Positions 35,725 through 45,795 of a DNA stretch of 64,000 bases are shown here, in pieces (within the stretch, counting starts at the first letter, position 1; every line of letters begins with the position of its first letter). The notes under the pieces are model-generated. The model was not told the origin of the DNA and ran no database searches. It worked only from the letters and a program-made list of their open reading frames with translations. This stretch comes from Nectonema munidae (lineage: Eukaryota > Nematomorpha > Nectonematoida > Nectonematidae): contig JAUIRK010000168.1 of the NCBI GenBank assembly GCA_030549495.1, positions 372,001 to 436,000 on the forward strand, in the 5' to 3' direction. Position numbers and translations under genes: made by a program.

Positions 35725-35850
35725 ACATTTCGTAAGTAAGACGTTTCGTAATAAAGACATTTCGTACCTATTTTTGTAGCTTTAATGCCCAGTTTTTTTC
35801 TAATTTTTGGGTATGAAATGTCTTGGTTACGAAATGTCTTAAACTTGTTA
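35725..35850. repeat. Short inverted repeat built of ACATTTCGTAA units
   Basis: The left arm (35725-35767) has three copies of ACATTTCGTAA-like units and the right arm (35811-35849) has two inverted copies. The central spacer is about 43 bases. It could be a tiny foldback MITE; no target duplication is evident. Confidence 0.5.
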
Positions 35851-36289
35851 AGAAAAATGTTTCCAAAAGTGCCATATGTGAGAATATTGGGAATCACAAA
35901 TATTTTTAAGGGTTTAATTGAAATTTTAGTAATTTGAGTGTATTCACATTTTCATGGTATGTTTTTCTAAATATTTCTTTTATTTATATTGTATATGTTT
36001 GTTTTGTTTAACTTTGTTTTAAAACATATTTTTGCATATATGTATAATATATTGTCCATTTTTGTGTTAATGAGTATTGGGAATTCTATAAACAAATTTG
36101 AGAAGCTTCTGTATTAACAATGTTTTTTTTCATGTATTTTAGTTTAAAATCTTATATTTATAGTTATCTTAGATCGAATTTGGATTTTAATTATCCTGGA
36201 AAATATATCTCTGTATCTTTTTGTTTACATTTTTTGCAATCAATATAAGTAACGTATTTGAAATTTTTTTTAAGAATAATATATTTATA

Positions 36290-36850
36290 GCTAATTTTAT
36301 AGAAGAATTTTTTGATTGATTTTTGTTAGATGATTTTCAGTATTTTATGGTATTATGTCGTGTTCTGGGAAGTTAGCCTTATTTTTGAAAATTTCAATAA
36401 TGAACACTTCTTAAAATAAATAGTTAATACTTCATTTAATAGAGATTTTCGCTATTTTATTATTTTTCTTGTTTTAAGGTGTTTTGCTGCGTTAGATTTT
36501 CTTTTGAAAATTTGAATATTTTCAATAAGAACACTTTTAAAATAAATTTTCAGTAAAAAATAAGCAATTTGTTACATGATTTTCACTATTTTATGGTATT
36601 TTGTAGCCTTTTCAGTTGTTAGTCTTTATTTTGATACTTTCAATATTTTTAATTAGAAAACTTTTTAAAATAAATTTTCAAACTTCAATAAGTAATATGA
36701 TAGGTGATTTTAACGATTTATTGTATTTTGTTGTGCTTCAGGTTGTTTTGGTGTGTTTAGTGTGACCGCTCGTAACAAATTTATTTGTAAAGTTGACAAA
36801 TTTAAGCATTTTAACGAATAAGAAACTTCTTGAACAAATTTTATTGTTTG
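36290..36850 (+). repeat. Degenerate tandem repeat, 112-134-bp period
   Basis: GATTTTCACTATTTTATGG-like sequence recurs at 36332, 36444, 36578 and 36706, each followed by a TTGAAAATTT and AAAATAAATTTTCA-like segment. At least four units are present, strongly diverged. No coding sequence was seen. Confidence 0.5.
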
Positions 36851-37579
36851 AAAATACCAAGTTTAAAAAAAATAATATTAAAACTATTTCCAGATATGAA
36901 ATTTGAATCTTTTTCGTATATTTTCTTTCGAAAATGAAAGATAGATAGGGAAATTTCTATGTCTGATTCAAACAAGTTATTGATCCACTTACTAGACCAG
37001 TTACCCTCCTACAGTGTTTTCTGTAATTTATTACATAATCCAAAATAACCAATTTAATCCAACAATTATTTTTTCAAATCATTAGATGTTTTCAAAGACA
37101 AATAAAGTTAAATTAAAATTTTGAATTAAAAGAATCGAATATTATTTTTATAAAATTAATCGTCCAAAAAAATATTCCAATGAAAACTTTTTAAAATTGT
37201 TGCCATCTGGATATGTTAGACTGCTAGAGCCAAAAGTAAGAGAAATTTCAGCATTTGAAAAAATATGAAATCGATCATCTACTTTCACAATTCAAAAAAG
37301 GACATTTTAATAAAAAACAAGATATATGTATAATAAATAAATAAAAACAAAACAAAGATAAAATCTAACTTTTTTATGAAAAATCAATTATTTCATACCT
37401 AAACCAATATTTTTTAATCCAGTTTGATGAATATTATTAAGTATTTATTTTTGGACATTTTTTTGAAATGTGATTTCCAATATAAGTTACCCTTATCAAT
37501 CGTTTCTAAGACACGATAAAAACAGCCAATCAGATGTGTAATTTAAAGTTATTGACATTAGAATTTGTTTCGACATAAT
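36851..37579. other. AT-rich DNA, nothing recognised
   Basis: Spacer between the degenerate tandem repeat and the left end of the second Tigger element. Confidence 0.5.
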
Positions 37580-38172
37580 GAAAACTGTATTAACCGAATA
37601 CTTGTTAAACCGAAATTTTGTATATATCGGAAGAAAATGTAAGTCCCAGTTTTATGTCTATATTTTCCATATATGAACATCCTTGTTAAACCGAATTCTC
37701 TCTATTGTGAAAACCGAACTTAAAATTGTAAAAAAATAAAAATTTTATTTTTTATAAACCGAAATTTACAACGAAATATTATGATAAAGTTTTTTTCATC
37801 CTAAACTTGTCTCACTTATCAACACATGTGAGTCGTGAAAAATAAACATTCTAATGTGAGTGGAAGACATGATCTCAAAGAGCGTATATTATATTTTCGC
37901 TCATTTCACATATGCGTCTGATGTGATATTGTGATATTGATGTAGGGACAGAAAAATGGCGACAATTGTGATAAAGTTAGGAGTGAGTGTAGAATAAAAT
38001 GAAATATGTTTTTCATCTTTTGATCTGTCAACAATGATGAACAGTATTTATTCTTCAGTTCGTTTCTAAAAATTTTTTGATCGATTGTTTCACTTAGCAG
38101 AGAAGCTAATTGCAACACGTTTTTATTTCATTTTTCTAACTTTTCATTTTTTTTTCAATTTTGTCAATCATA

Positions 38173-38236
38173 ATGTCTTCATTCACACGTAAAAGAGTAA
38201 GGTGCGAATTAGATTTGCAAACGAAAGTTCGATTAA
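38173..38236 (+). pseudogene. Tigger 2 transposase, first 20 codons
   Basis: ATG at 38173 opens MSSFTRKRVRCELDLQTKVR, the start of the CENP-B-like helix-turn-helix typical of Tigger/TIGD proteins. The frame runs into the TTAA (38233-38236) at which the piggyBac element inserted. It continues directly after the TTAA copy at 41717-41720 as IKESRNLPKPT. Confidence 0.75.
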
Positions 38237-38524
38237 CCTTCGCTATACGCACATATGGCAATTTACTCCAGACCAATATTTAAAAACTCGATAGCGTAAA
38301 ATTTTCTCACTATCGTAATTTTTTAACTACCATGTAAATTTAAGTAATTTTATGATTTTTCATGGATTATACCTGAAATTACCATATGAATATTTTTTTT
38401 CTGAATATTTTCGAAAAACCATTTTTTTGACTTTAAATTTTCTAGATGGCGTTAAAACTTTCAAGAAAAAATAGCCTTCCAACTTCATATAAAAAAATTT
38501 ATTGACAAGGAAGATAAAAAAAAA

Positions 38525-41332
38525 TTATATACAGTTTTCACATATTAATTTAGTGTGATTTTTACACATAAACAGAGAGCATTTCTTACATTTTCGCGTT
38601 GTTCTACTTTTTTTAGGCTTGCAAATATTGCAGAAACCTCGGCTACTTGATGATTCTGAGCTGTCAACCTGGTAAAATCCATAGAAGCTTAAAATATTTT
38701 TTGTCTTTAGATTTATTTGAGGAGTTTGCGACCTGATTTTCATGGACTCTTCGCTCAAAAGCATAGCCAAATGCTTTATAAACACTTTTCTTCCACTACT
38801 TTTTATTGATGGGTAGTTGTCAGGCGCATTGAACTTCGCAATGATGAAAGAATTTAGAACACTCATATCAAGATAATTCGCAAAAGCTGCTCGAGTCCAT
38901 CTTCTACAAGGTTTGTAGCTTCGGTATTGCTTGACCATTCTATTCGCGACGTCTACCCCGCCTTTGTATTTGTTATATTCTATTAGAGATTCAGGCTTAG
39001 CAAACTCAGAAGAAATCTCGACCTTTTTTCTGTGTTGAGATGAAAGAATGTAGACAACTTTAAAATTGCGTTTTGCATGCTTGCGAGGAATATAAGCGGA
39101 AAGGGAAGCTTGGCGAGAATAAATGATACGGGATTCACATTCATTTAGATCAAGAGATTTCAAATAAGAAGGCTGAAGAATTCGTGGGATAAATCTTCGA
39201 GAATACATGACTGTACCACAAATGGTAATATTTTTTGTAAGTCCCCACTCTGCAATTTCATGGGAAGTGAAAAATCGATCAATATAAAGGCCACAGCCAT
39301 CAGGTAGATTTGCATCTGTTACCAATCTTTTGATGATGTTCTTAGAAGAAAAGTATTCTCTGTTGGGTAAACCAGAGATGTAAATTTCTGGTTTGAGAAA
39401 ATAAAAACTTTCAGCATCATTTAGATGATAAAATTTAAGTCCATAATGACCGGGCTTTTTAGGATCATATATCTTTATATTGCATCCTCCTCTAAAGCTG
39501 ACCAACTGTTCGTCTATTGTAACCACTTTACTTGGAGTCCAAAAGTTAGAAAAAGTGTCATAAAAATGATCATGAATCTTTCTTATAGCTGATATTTTAT
39601 CATTCGGATTTCTTTCAGCTTTTTCATCAAAAGTTAAAAAATTGTGTATCAGAACAAACATATTTCTACCAAGTGCAGCCTTCAAAAAAGGAACACCAAA
39701 AGCTTCATTGAACAAGTTGGAAATTTTTATTCTCTGATCCATTGATTGACCTATATACATCAAGCAAGACAAATAGGAAACTAAGTGAAACACTTGAAAA
39801 TTATCTGCATAGTGTCTAAGATTACTATGCTTAGGATTTGATGTTCTAAACGTAAAATTTAAAAAAATATTTACTTGACCTTCTATAAGTATAAATTACA
39901 CAAAACTAAATCAATGGACTGAAATTTATGTAAAGCTCTTGATAAAATTGATCTGTCTTTTTGCATGTATGTGTTTGTGTTTGTGTGTGTGTGTGATCGT
40001 TTGGGTATATGTATGTGTGATCGTTTGGGTATATGTATGTGTGGTGTGCTTATTTGTGAATTGAATTGTGAATCGTTTATACGGTCGAGGATCCAGATAT
40101 GGGCCTACCCGTCAGAATTCTGAGTCCAAATTCATCTTGCACATTTTACCACACTAGCCTTTTGGTGAGTGATAAACAGTTATCTAACTTTTCTCTGAAC
40201 ATATAAATTAAGCTGGGTGAAGCAAAGAAACTTAAGTATTATATATGGCGTTATAAAAATACAAAACTCATTAGACTCCTCTTGAAATAGTATCGAAGGT
40301 TCCCGTACGGGGTAAATATTGTTGTAATAGTTATGATACTACGATAACTAGACAGTTTTACCAACCCAATCTTAATCTACTCCGAAAAAACCTCGGGGCC
40401 TTTAGAATAAAAATCTCTGATGAAAAACGTATGTGTGTGAGTGTATGTAATTTTTTAATTTTTGCAACGAATTGCAGGCATGCATTTTCGTTTTCGGATA
40501 TTTTGGTTTTCGGAGATTTTGGTTTTCGAAGATTTTGTTTTAGGAGATTTTGGTTTTTGAAGATTTTGTTTTAAGAGATTTTGGTTTTTGGAAATTTTGA
40601 CCTGGTACCTTACTAACGGACTACTTTCATTTGCTCACTCACTGAAAGAGGGCAGGTTAAACTTTTATAAAATAATTTAGGTTTTTGAAGTTACTACCGT
40701 GATTGAAAAATAAAAATGTTATTGTTATTTCAACATTCTAAATTACTTTATTTGGAAGATTGATTTACAAAAAATTTAATTAATTTAGTTGAAAAAAACA
40801 AGAGTTGTGGATTTTGACTTTTGTACCTCAAGTTACCACATTACAAAGCTAGTCATTTTTGGATGGAAACCTCACTTAGTGTCATAAAAATAATTACTAT
40901 TGTGTTACTTTTACTAGAAAAGAAAAAGACCAAAAAAGATTTCCGATCTCGTGAAAAGTAAAAATATAGAAGGCAATATTGGAATATTTTCAAAACTTAC
41001 GCATAGTTAGAATCCATCTTTTTTTTGGTTTTGAGGAAAAGATACTCTATCAATTCTTGGGTAAAAAAAATGGAAAATTTTCAAGATATTAGTTTCCATA
41101 ATAGCAGAGTTTTTGGGACCAGGTGGAAAGTTTATAACATTTCTTATATTTTCACTTCCAACTCTTCCGCGTGAATCATAAAACGGCTCCCAACTGTAAT
41201 CAATCTGATCTGGGCAAATCAAATTGTCATCAATGTCTTCTTCCAAATCCGAACTTTGAGAGTTTTCTTCAGAAAAAAGCTTGAAAAAGAAGATCTTTCA
41301 GAAAGAGAAGAAGAAGAAGAATCAGATTCCAT
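38525..41332 (-). CDS. piggyBac transposase, two exons, catalytic exon intact
   Basis: Exon 2 (39845 down to 38525) is open for 439 codons. Its catalytic Asps lie in VTIDEQLV, LYIDRFFTS and YKGGVDVAN; the first two are 78 residues apart, exactly as D268 and D346 in moth piggyBac. The C-terminus (GFCNICKPK to ICENCI) is the cysteine/histidine domain that binds the ends. Exon 1 (41332-41001) starts MESDSSSSLSERSS and has the IDDN..YSW..NFPPGPKNSA region. An AACTATGC/GTAAG donor (41001/41000) and a CGTTTAG/AACATC acceptor (39846/39845) join in frame to the HYADNF block, giving about 549 residues against 594 in the moth protein. Exon 1 needs two frame changes to read through, so the gene is probably just dead. 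DNA excised by such enzymes leaves TTAA intact. Confidence 0.85.
39975..40050. repeat. TG-rich simple repeat
   Basis: A (TG)n run is followed by two nearly identical 27-bp units containing GATCGTTTGGGTATATG. Confidence 0.8.
40060..40400 (+). repeat. Second copy of an unclassified dispersed repeat
   Basis: GAATTCTGAGTCCAAATTCA and neighbouring bases resemble the segment at 23140-23215. Similarity weakens after about 80 bases but an AAATTAAGCTGGGTGA-like stretch is shared further on. It lies in the piggyBac intron. Confidence 0.35.
40484..40605 (+). repeat. 15-bp minisatellite in the piggyBac intron
   Basis: About eight units of AGATTTTGGTTTTCG and variants (GAAGATTTTGTTTT, GAGATTTTGGTTTTT) in tandem. 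Confidence 0.8.
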
Positions 41333-41720
41333 TATGAAGTTGATAAACTTTGTTGTACTTCAAAACTCAAAAAAGGAAGCAAACGTGGAAAGATAACAAA
41401 ATTTTATGCGTATGCACGTATGGTTTATCTAATACAATTGGTCGGAATGTACTTTTATGAATGTACGTATAATCTTGTGCAGGTGAATTTATAGCGTATG
41501 ATGTCGTGGATATGAAGGATTCTACACAAGCAATTGTGTTCAAGTGTGTTTGTAAAATCTCTGCATACACAAAATCACATCGCTCATTTACATTTTCTTC
41601 ATTGATTTTTGTATTGATTTTTACTCTATGTAATTCTTTGAATTAAAAAGCCTATGGAGTAAATTGCCATATGTGCGTATACAGTGCTATAGTGATATTC
41701 GTGCGTATAGCCAAGGTTAA

Positions 41721-42840
41721 TCAAGGAATCACGAAACTTGCCTAAACCGACTTAAAAGGAAATTAGTTAAAAGTACGGCATTGGTATTAGAACAGTATCT
41801 GATATAATGAAAAATGCAGACTTCTATCTTAACAATTTTGAAGAAAAAAACGCTTACAGAAAAAAGAAAAGACTTGAAAAAAGTTGTAGCTTCGACAAAC
41901 TCAATCAAATGATGTATGAGTGGTTTATACAAGCGCGAAACAAAAATTTTCCTATATCTGGTCCAATTATGCAAGCCAAAGCAGTTGAGTACAGCAAGCT
42001 TTTAGGCAAGGAGTATCCCGATTTTAAGGCTTCGTTTGGATGGCTTTGTTCTCGGAAGTCTCGTTATTCCATACAATCATACTCTCTTTCAGGAGAGAAA
42101 GCTGCTGTAGATGAAAAAACGGTAGAAGACTGGATCCAAAGAATTCCTGGTTTTCTTCAAGGATATGAGCAAAAAGATGTATTCAACTGCAACGAAACGG
42201 GTCTTTTTTTATCGTGCCTTGCAAAACAAAACTCTCACAACCAAGTCAAGCAGTCATAGTGGCACAAAGAATTCCAAAGAACGATTGATAGTTATACTCG
42301 GATGCAGTGCTACTGGTGAAAAATTACCGCCCGTAGTTATAGGAAAGTCAAAAAAGCCAATATAGTATGAAAGGTGTAAAAAGTGATCAGCTACTAGTCG
42401 CACACTGCGGGTTCCCAGTAGTCGATTCATCGGAAGAAGGAATAGAAGATGTCGAAGAAGATCCTTCATTAAACCTTTGCTTGAATCAATTCGTAGAAAA
42501 CCCCATCAATGAAGATGCTTACATAAAGATTGATGTATATCAACCTACAAAAGTTAGCGATAATTGGGAAACTTCCATCGTTCAAAATTTCACTCAAGTA
42601 AGCGACTCCAAAAGTATGAAATGTGGCGATGACTTGCGAGTCACAGAATTTGAACAAATTTCTCCGAAATTAACTCGCAAAAAAGTGATGAATATTTTGA
42701 AAGAACTTGAGGACTTTGCTACTTCCGAAGAGCCAAGCATGTTGCCACATATCCATCAATTGATGAATATAAATAATTTATCCATAGTTAAAAACAAGTT
42801 AGCTCCAAGACAAACTCATCTGGATGATTACTTGGGATGA
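41721..42840 (+). pseudogene. Tigger 2 transposase, main part, core deleted
   Basis: After the piggyBac insertion the helix-turn-helix continues (IKESRNLPKPT, two stops, then KYGIGIRTVSDIMKNADFYL). The second DNA-binding domain follows in the frame 41807-42259 (MYEWFIQARNKNFPISGPIM, FKASFGWLCSRK). The first catalytic position reads VFNCNETGLF, where relatives have NCDET or NADET, so Asp has become Asn. After a frame change, SSSHSGTKNSKERLIVILGC and PVVIGKSKKPI appear (to 42365). The sequence then jumps to the C-terminal acidic domain (42367-42840), ending PRQTHLDDYLG. The segment with the second and third Asps is deleted. The gene cannot encode an active enzyme. Confidence 0.82.
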
Positions 42841-43339
42841 AGATAATTTTTATTATTTATTATAATTTGTATATTCTTTTTTCAATTAAAACAATCGTTT
42901 CATTTCAAATAAAAAATTTTCTTTGATTTCCCAGTAAAGGTCTACCACAAATCTTCTAAATTTATCAAGTATTTATAAACTTCGGTAGTACACCGTGTGA
43001 TGCAATGAGCTTAACAAAATGGATAGATTTTCTGCTACCCATAGTTTTAAACATTTTAAATGAAGATGTTTTCAACCTTTTTCTGTTTTTTACCATACGT
43101 TTTGGATCAGAAGGTCTTTTTCCTTTTTATATATTGGATTTAAGACTCAGGGGTCTCAAAATCAAATTACCTGGGGCCACTAGAGGAAAAGTCAAGGGGA
43201 GGCCGGGCCGCATCACATATGTAAGAAAACAAGGTTTCGTTTATTAAAAAAAGTACAAGTGTACAATATTCTAAATCTTTATTAATAAAATTTAACACAA
43301 AAACAATTCTTTAAACTGATTCCTGTTTTCTTCTAGTAA

Positions 43340-45680
43340 CTAGTCTTTGTTGCTAGAAGACCTGCTTGCGCTTACTCTCGCACATATGTGACATATCTGG
43401 CTTGAGAGAGAAGCAAATGAGACCCTTAATAGAGCTTGGAGATGCTCATCCATCAATTTGGACCTATACTTTGACTTGGTGAAGTTTAAGGTCAAGAAGA
43501 GTTTTTCACACAGATATGTGCTGCCAAAAAGGCACATGATCCGCTTAAACATCTTTGAAAGCTTAGGGAAGGTAGGAGGCAATTCTCTCAAAAATCGTTC
43601 TTAGATGTCTGCTTTCCCATTCATTTCTCTTAACTTGATGTTGAGCTCAGAATTGCACTGCAGGTTTATAAGCTTCATTTGAAGCTCAGTAGGGCGTCTT
43701 GAACATTAAAGGAAAAAGGATCAGAAAAAAATTGAAAAGTGACTTTGCGTGTTTTTTAAAGTCGCCAAACCTGTGATCAAATTCTTCCTGAAGACTCACA
43801 ATGGCATCAACATATTCTCACCACGGAATGTCATGCCTGTATCCATGAGTGCTTTGCATGCTGGGAAATGACTAATGTTTTTCTCAGAGAGCTGGGTATT
43901 CCATAACACAAGTTTTGTAGAAAATGTTTTTACATTGTCATAGGCAGCACTGACAAGTTGTCCTTGGCATTGAAACTTCTTGTTTAATGCATTCAGTTCC
44001 TGAGTAATGTGAACAAGAACAGCTAAGTCCATTGCCATTTTAGATCATTTAGCACAGAAACAGCTTTCCCATCATTCTCCATGAAGGCTTTCACTTCGGC
44101 TCTCAACTCAAAAATCTCTTCATAGTGGTTCCTCGACTGAGCCAACGTACCTCAGTAAAGTAGAGTACATCCTTATATTCTGATCCTATTTCTTCCAAAT
44201 AAGTGCAAAACTGACTTCTAGATCTGATATGGTTGATACATTTCACAATAATAGACATTACATTGTCAAACTTCAAACTAGAGCCCTGCGCGGGGCGGAT
44301 AACCCACGCGGGTTATGCGGGACCCGCACTAGCGGTGCGGATGTGGGTTATCCACATGAATTTTGGGGCGGGCGGATGCGGGTCATTTGAAGAAAATTTT
44401 GTGTGGGGCGGGGCGGGGCGGATGCGGGTTGTCCTTATCAATAAGGCGGATTAGTGAGAATTTGTAAAGCAAGAACATTAGTTTGAAATGAAAGAAATAG
44501 AGAGTTAAGTGCGATGTCAAAAATTGCGAAACAAAGAAAAAGAAACATAGAAAAAATGTATGCTTTCTTTCTCAATGAGTTTTATATAAATTAAACAGAC
44601 GATTTTTGGACACTGGTGTCCCATTGTGCTTGAAAGGGTTAAAGGTTAGTAAATATTTTGAAGTATAATAGGAAATAGATTTAAACATTACTAATTTTGA
44701 GAGTTGGCGCAGACATACCTGCAGAAAACAAAACTAGATAAAATGCCGAGCGGAGCAGAGCAGACACAAACTGATAAGATGCTTGGCAGAGCTGGTGCGA
44801 ATTCATTAAATGAAACTTAGAGCAACCGCAAACTTACAAAAAGTAAGTCAGAATGAGTGCGAAGATTTTAATGCACGCGTAAAGGTCTAAAATTAATAAG
44901 GCATATTTTATTTTGTTAATTGCGGGGTGGGACGGGCAGCACAGTTTGAATAGTTGCGGGGCGGGCGGGGCAACGCAGTTTGAATAGTTGCTGGGCAGGG
45001 CGGGGTAACGCAGTTTGAATAGTTGCGGGGCGGTGCGGGTGCAAATTGATAAAATGCGGGTGTAGATTCACAAAATGCGGGTTGGGGCGGACAAAATTTT
45101 TCGACCCGCGCACAGGGCTCTACTTCAAACACTTGCTGCATAAGGCCTGCTGATGAATAATGGAATGCAGAGCAATGACCTTCTCTACACCCTCTTCTAA
45201 TTTTCTTTGAACAAGTGCCACGAGTCCATTTTTCTTCCCTGTCATTGATGGTGCTCCGTCGGTTGTTATTCCAGCAAACCTCTTCCATGATAATTCAGAG
45301 TCCACAATAGCATTGAACAGCTGGCGGAATATCTCCTGAGCAGTAGTCTGCCCATGCATTGGCATAACTGTAAACAACTCTTGAGTAACTTCAAAACTGT
45401 CACGGATCCAGATTGCAAACTTTGCACTGTTAGTGATATCTGTGTTCTCATCAAGAGCGACTAAGTATGCACTGAAAAGTTTGGCCTTCTCACGCATCTG
45501 GCTGTATACGTCACATGACATGTCACAAATTCGCTCTGCCACTGTGTTGGCTTAAAGACTGATATTGCTAAACTGACTCTCTTTTTCTGGACAGACTATA
45601 CTTGCAGCTTGTAATATGCATTTTTTGATAAACTCACCATCTGTAAATGGCTTTCCCCCCTTTGCAATCATCTCACTCTG
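43340..45680 (-). pseudogene. hAT transposase of the 43-45.8-kb element
   Basis: The frame 45120-45542 carries ERICDMSCDVYSQMREKAKL, DENTDITNSAKFAIWIR (first conserved Asp region) and GITTDGAPSMTGKKNGLVAL, ending at the MITE insertion in CSKCLK. Coding resumes on the other side with FDNVMSIIVKCINHIRSR, then YLEEIGSEYKDVLYFTEVRWLS. Further pieces are MDLAVLVHITQELNALNKKF (44038) and the dimerisation end FKRIMCLFGSTYLCEKLF with KSKYRSKLMDEHLQALLR (43340-43591). A short N-terminal piece (GGKPFTDGEFIKKCILQAAS) lies near 45660-45600. The BED zinc finger is absent. Several frameshifts and stops are present in addition to the insertion. Confidence 0.85.
44279..45122. mobile_element. GC-rich non-autonomous hAT element, 844 bp
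   Basis: The exact 8-bp duplication CTTCAAAC flanks it (44271-44278 and 45123-45130). The ends are TAGAGCCCTGCGCGGG and, on the other strand, TAGAGCCCTGTGCGCGGG. Both ends are extremely GC-rich (GCGGGGCGGG-type runs) in a genome that is otherwise AT-rich, and the right half has three tandem units around CAGTTTGAATAGTTGC (44944-45030). The open frames across it are products of these repeats and not genes. It is inserted in the hAT transposase gene of the host element. Confidence 0.93.
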
Positions 45681-45795
45681 CATCCAAAGGTGTTGCGGGC
45701 CGCACTGACACTAAACTTTGAAATCAAGTTAGGGGCCACAAAATATTATTCCGAGGGCCGCAGTTGGCCCACGGGCCGGGACTTTGAGAGCTCTG

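Larger units (their letters stand above)
39846..41000 (-). other. Probable intron of the piggyBac transposase
   Basis: GTAAGT-type donor and TTTAG acceptor bound 1155 bp with no transposase similarity, and coding homology resumes exactly at both edges. It contains a (TG)n/GATCGTTTGGGTATATGTATG array (39975-40050), a dispersed repeat (40060-40400) and a 15-bp minisatellite (40484-40605). Confidence 0.65.
38237..41716 (-). mobile_element. piggyBac element D, nearly complete, at exact TTAA
   Basis: TTAA flanks the element at 38233-38236 and 41717-41720. The left end is CCTTCGCTATACGCAC followed directly by ATATGGCAATTTACTCC. The right end, read inward, is CCTTGGCTATACGCAC, then a spacer, then TATACGCACATATGGC and the same ATTTACTCC. 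The internal repeat thus sits about 28 bp further in on the right, the left-right asymmetry known from the moth piggyBac. The element is 3480 bp. It contains a two-exon transposase on the minus strand; the intron carries simple repeats and a dispersed repeat copy. It interrupts the N-terminal codons of a Tigger transposase. Confidence 0.92.
37580..42995 (+). mobile_element. Second Tigger element, split by a piggyBac
   Basis: The left end is at about 37582 (CTGTATTAACCGAATACTTG) and the right end at about 42992. Read inward, the right end shows the related GTGTACTACCGAA followed by TACTTGATAAA; end matching is rough. The transposase reads on the plus strand in two pieces, 38173-38236 and 41721-42840, around the piggyBac insertion 38237-41716. 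Without that insertion the element would be about 1.9 kb, short for a Tigger because part of the catalytic core is deleted. Confidence 0.7.
43148..45795 (-). mobile_element. hAT element, ZBED/GTF2I-type, split by a MITE
   Basis: The ends CAGGGGTCTCAAAATC (43148) and, on the other strand, CAGAGCTCTCAAAGTC (from 45795) agree at 13 of 16 positions and are followed by GGGCC-rich subterminal sequence, as in Charlie-like hAT elements. A clean 8-bp duplication is not visible; ATTTAAGA and ATTTAGGT nearby are the best candidates. The minus-strand transposase runs from about 45680 to 43340 and is interrupted by the GC-rich MITE at 44279-45122. Confidence 0.8.

Noticed and set aside
43005-43247. Open frame ending LPGATRGKVKGRPGRI
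   Set aside because: Its last half reads through the terminal repeat of the hAT element; no conserved domain.
44233-45113. GC-rich open frames on both strands
   Set aside because: They arise from the GGGGCGG-type repeats of the 844-bp hAT MITE; there is no protein family similarity.
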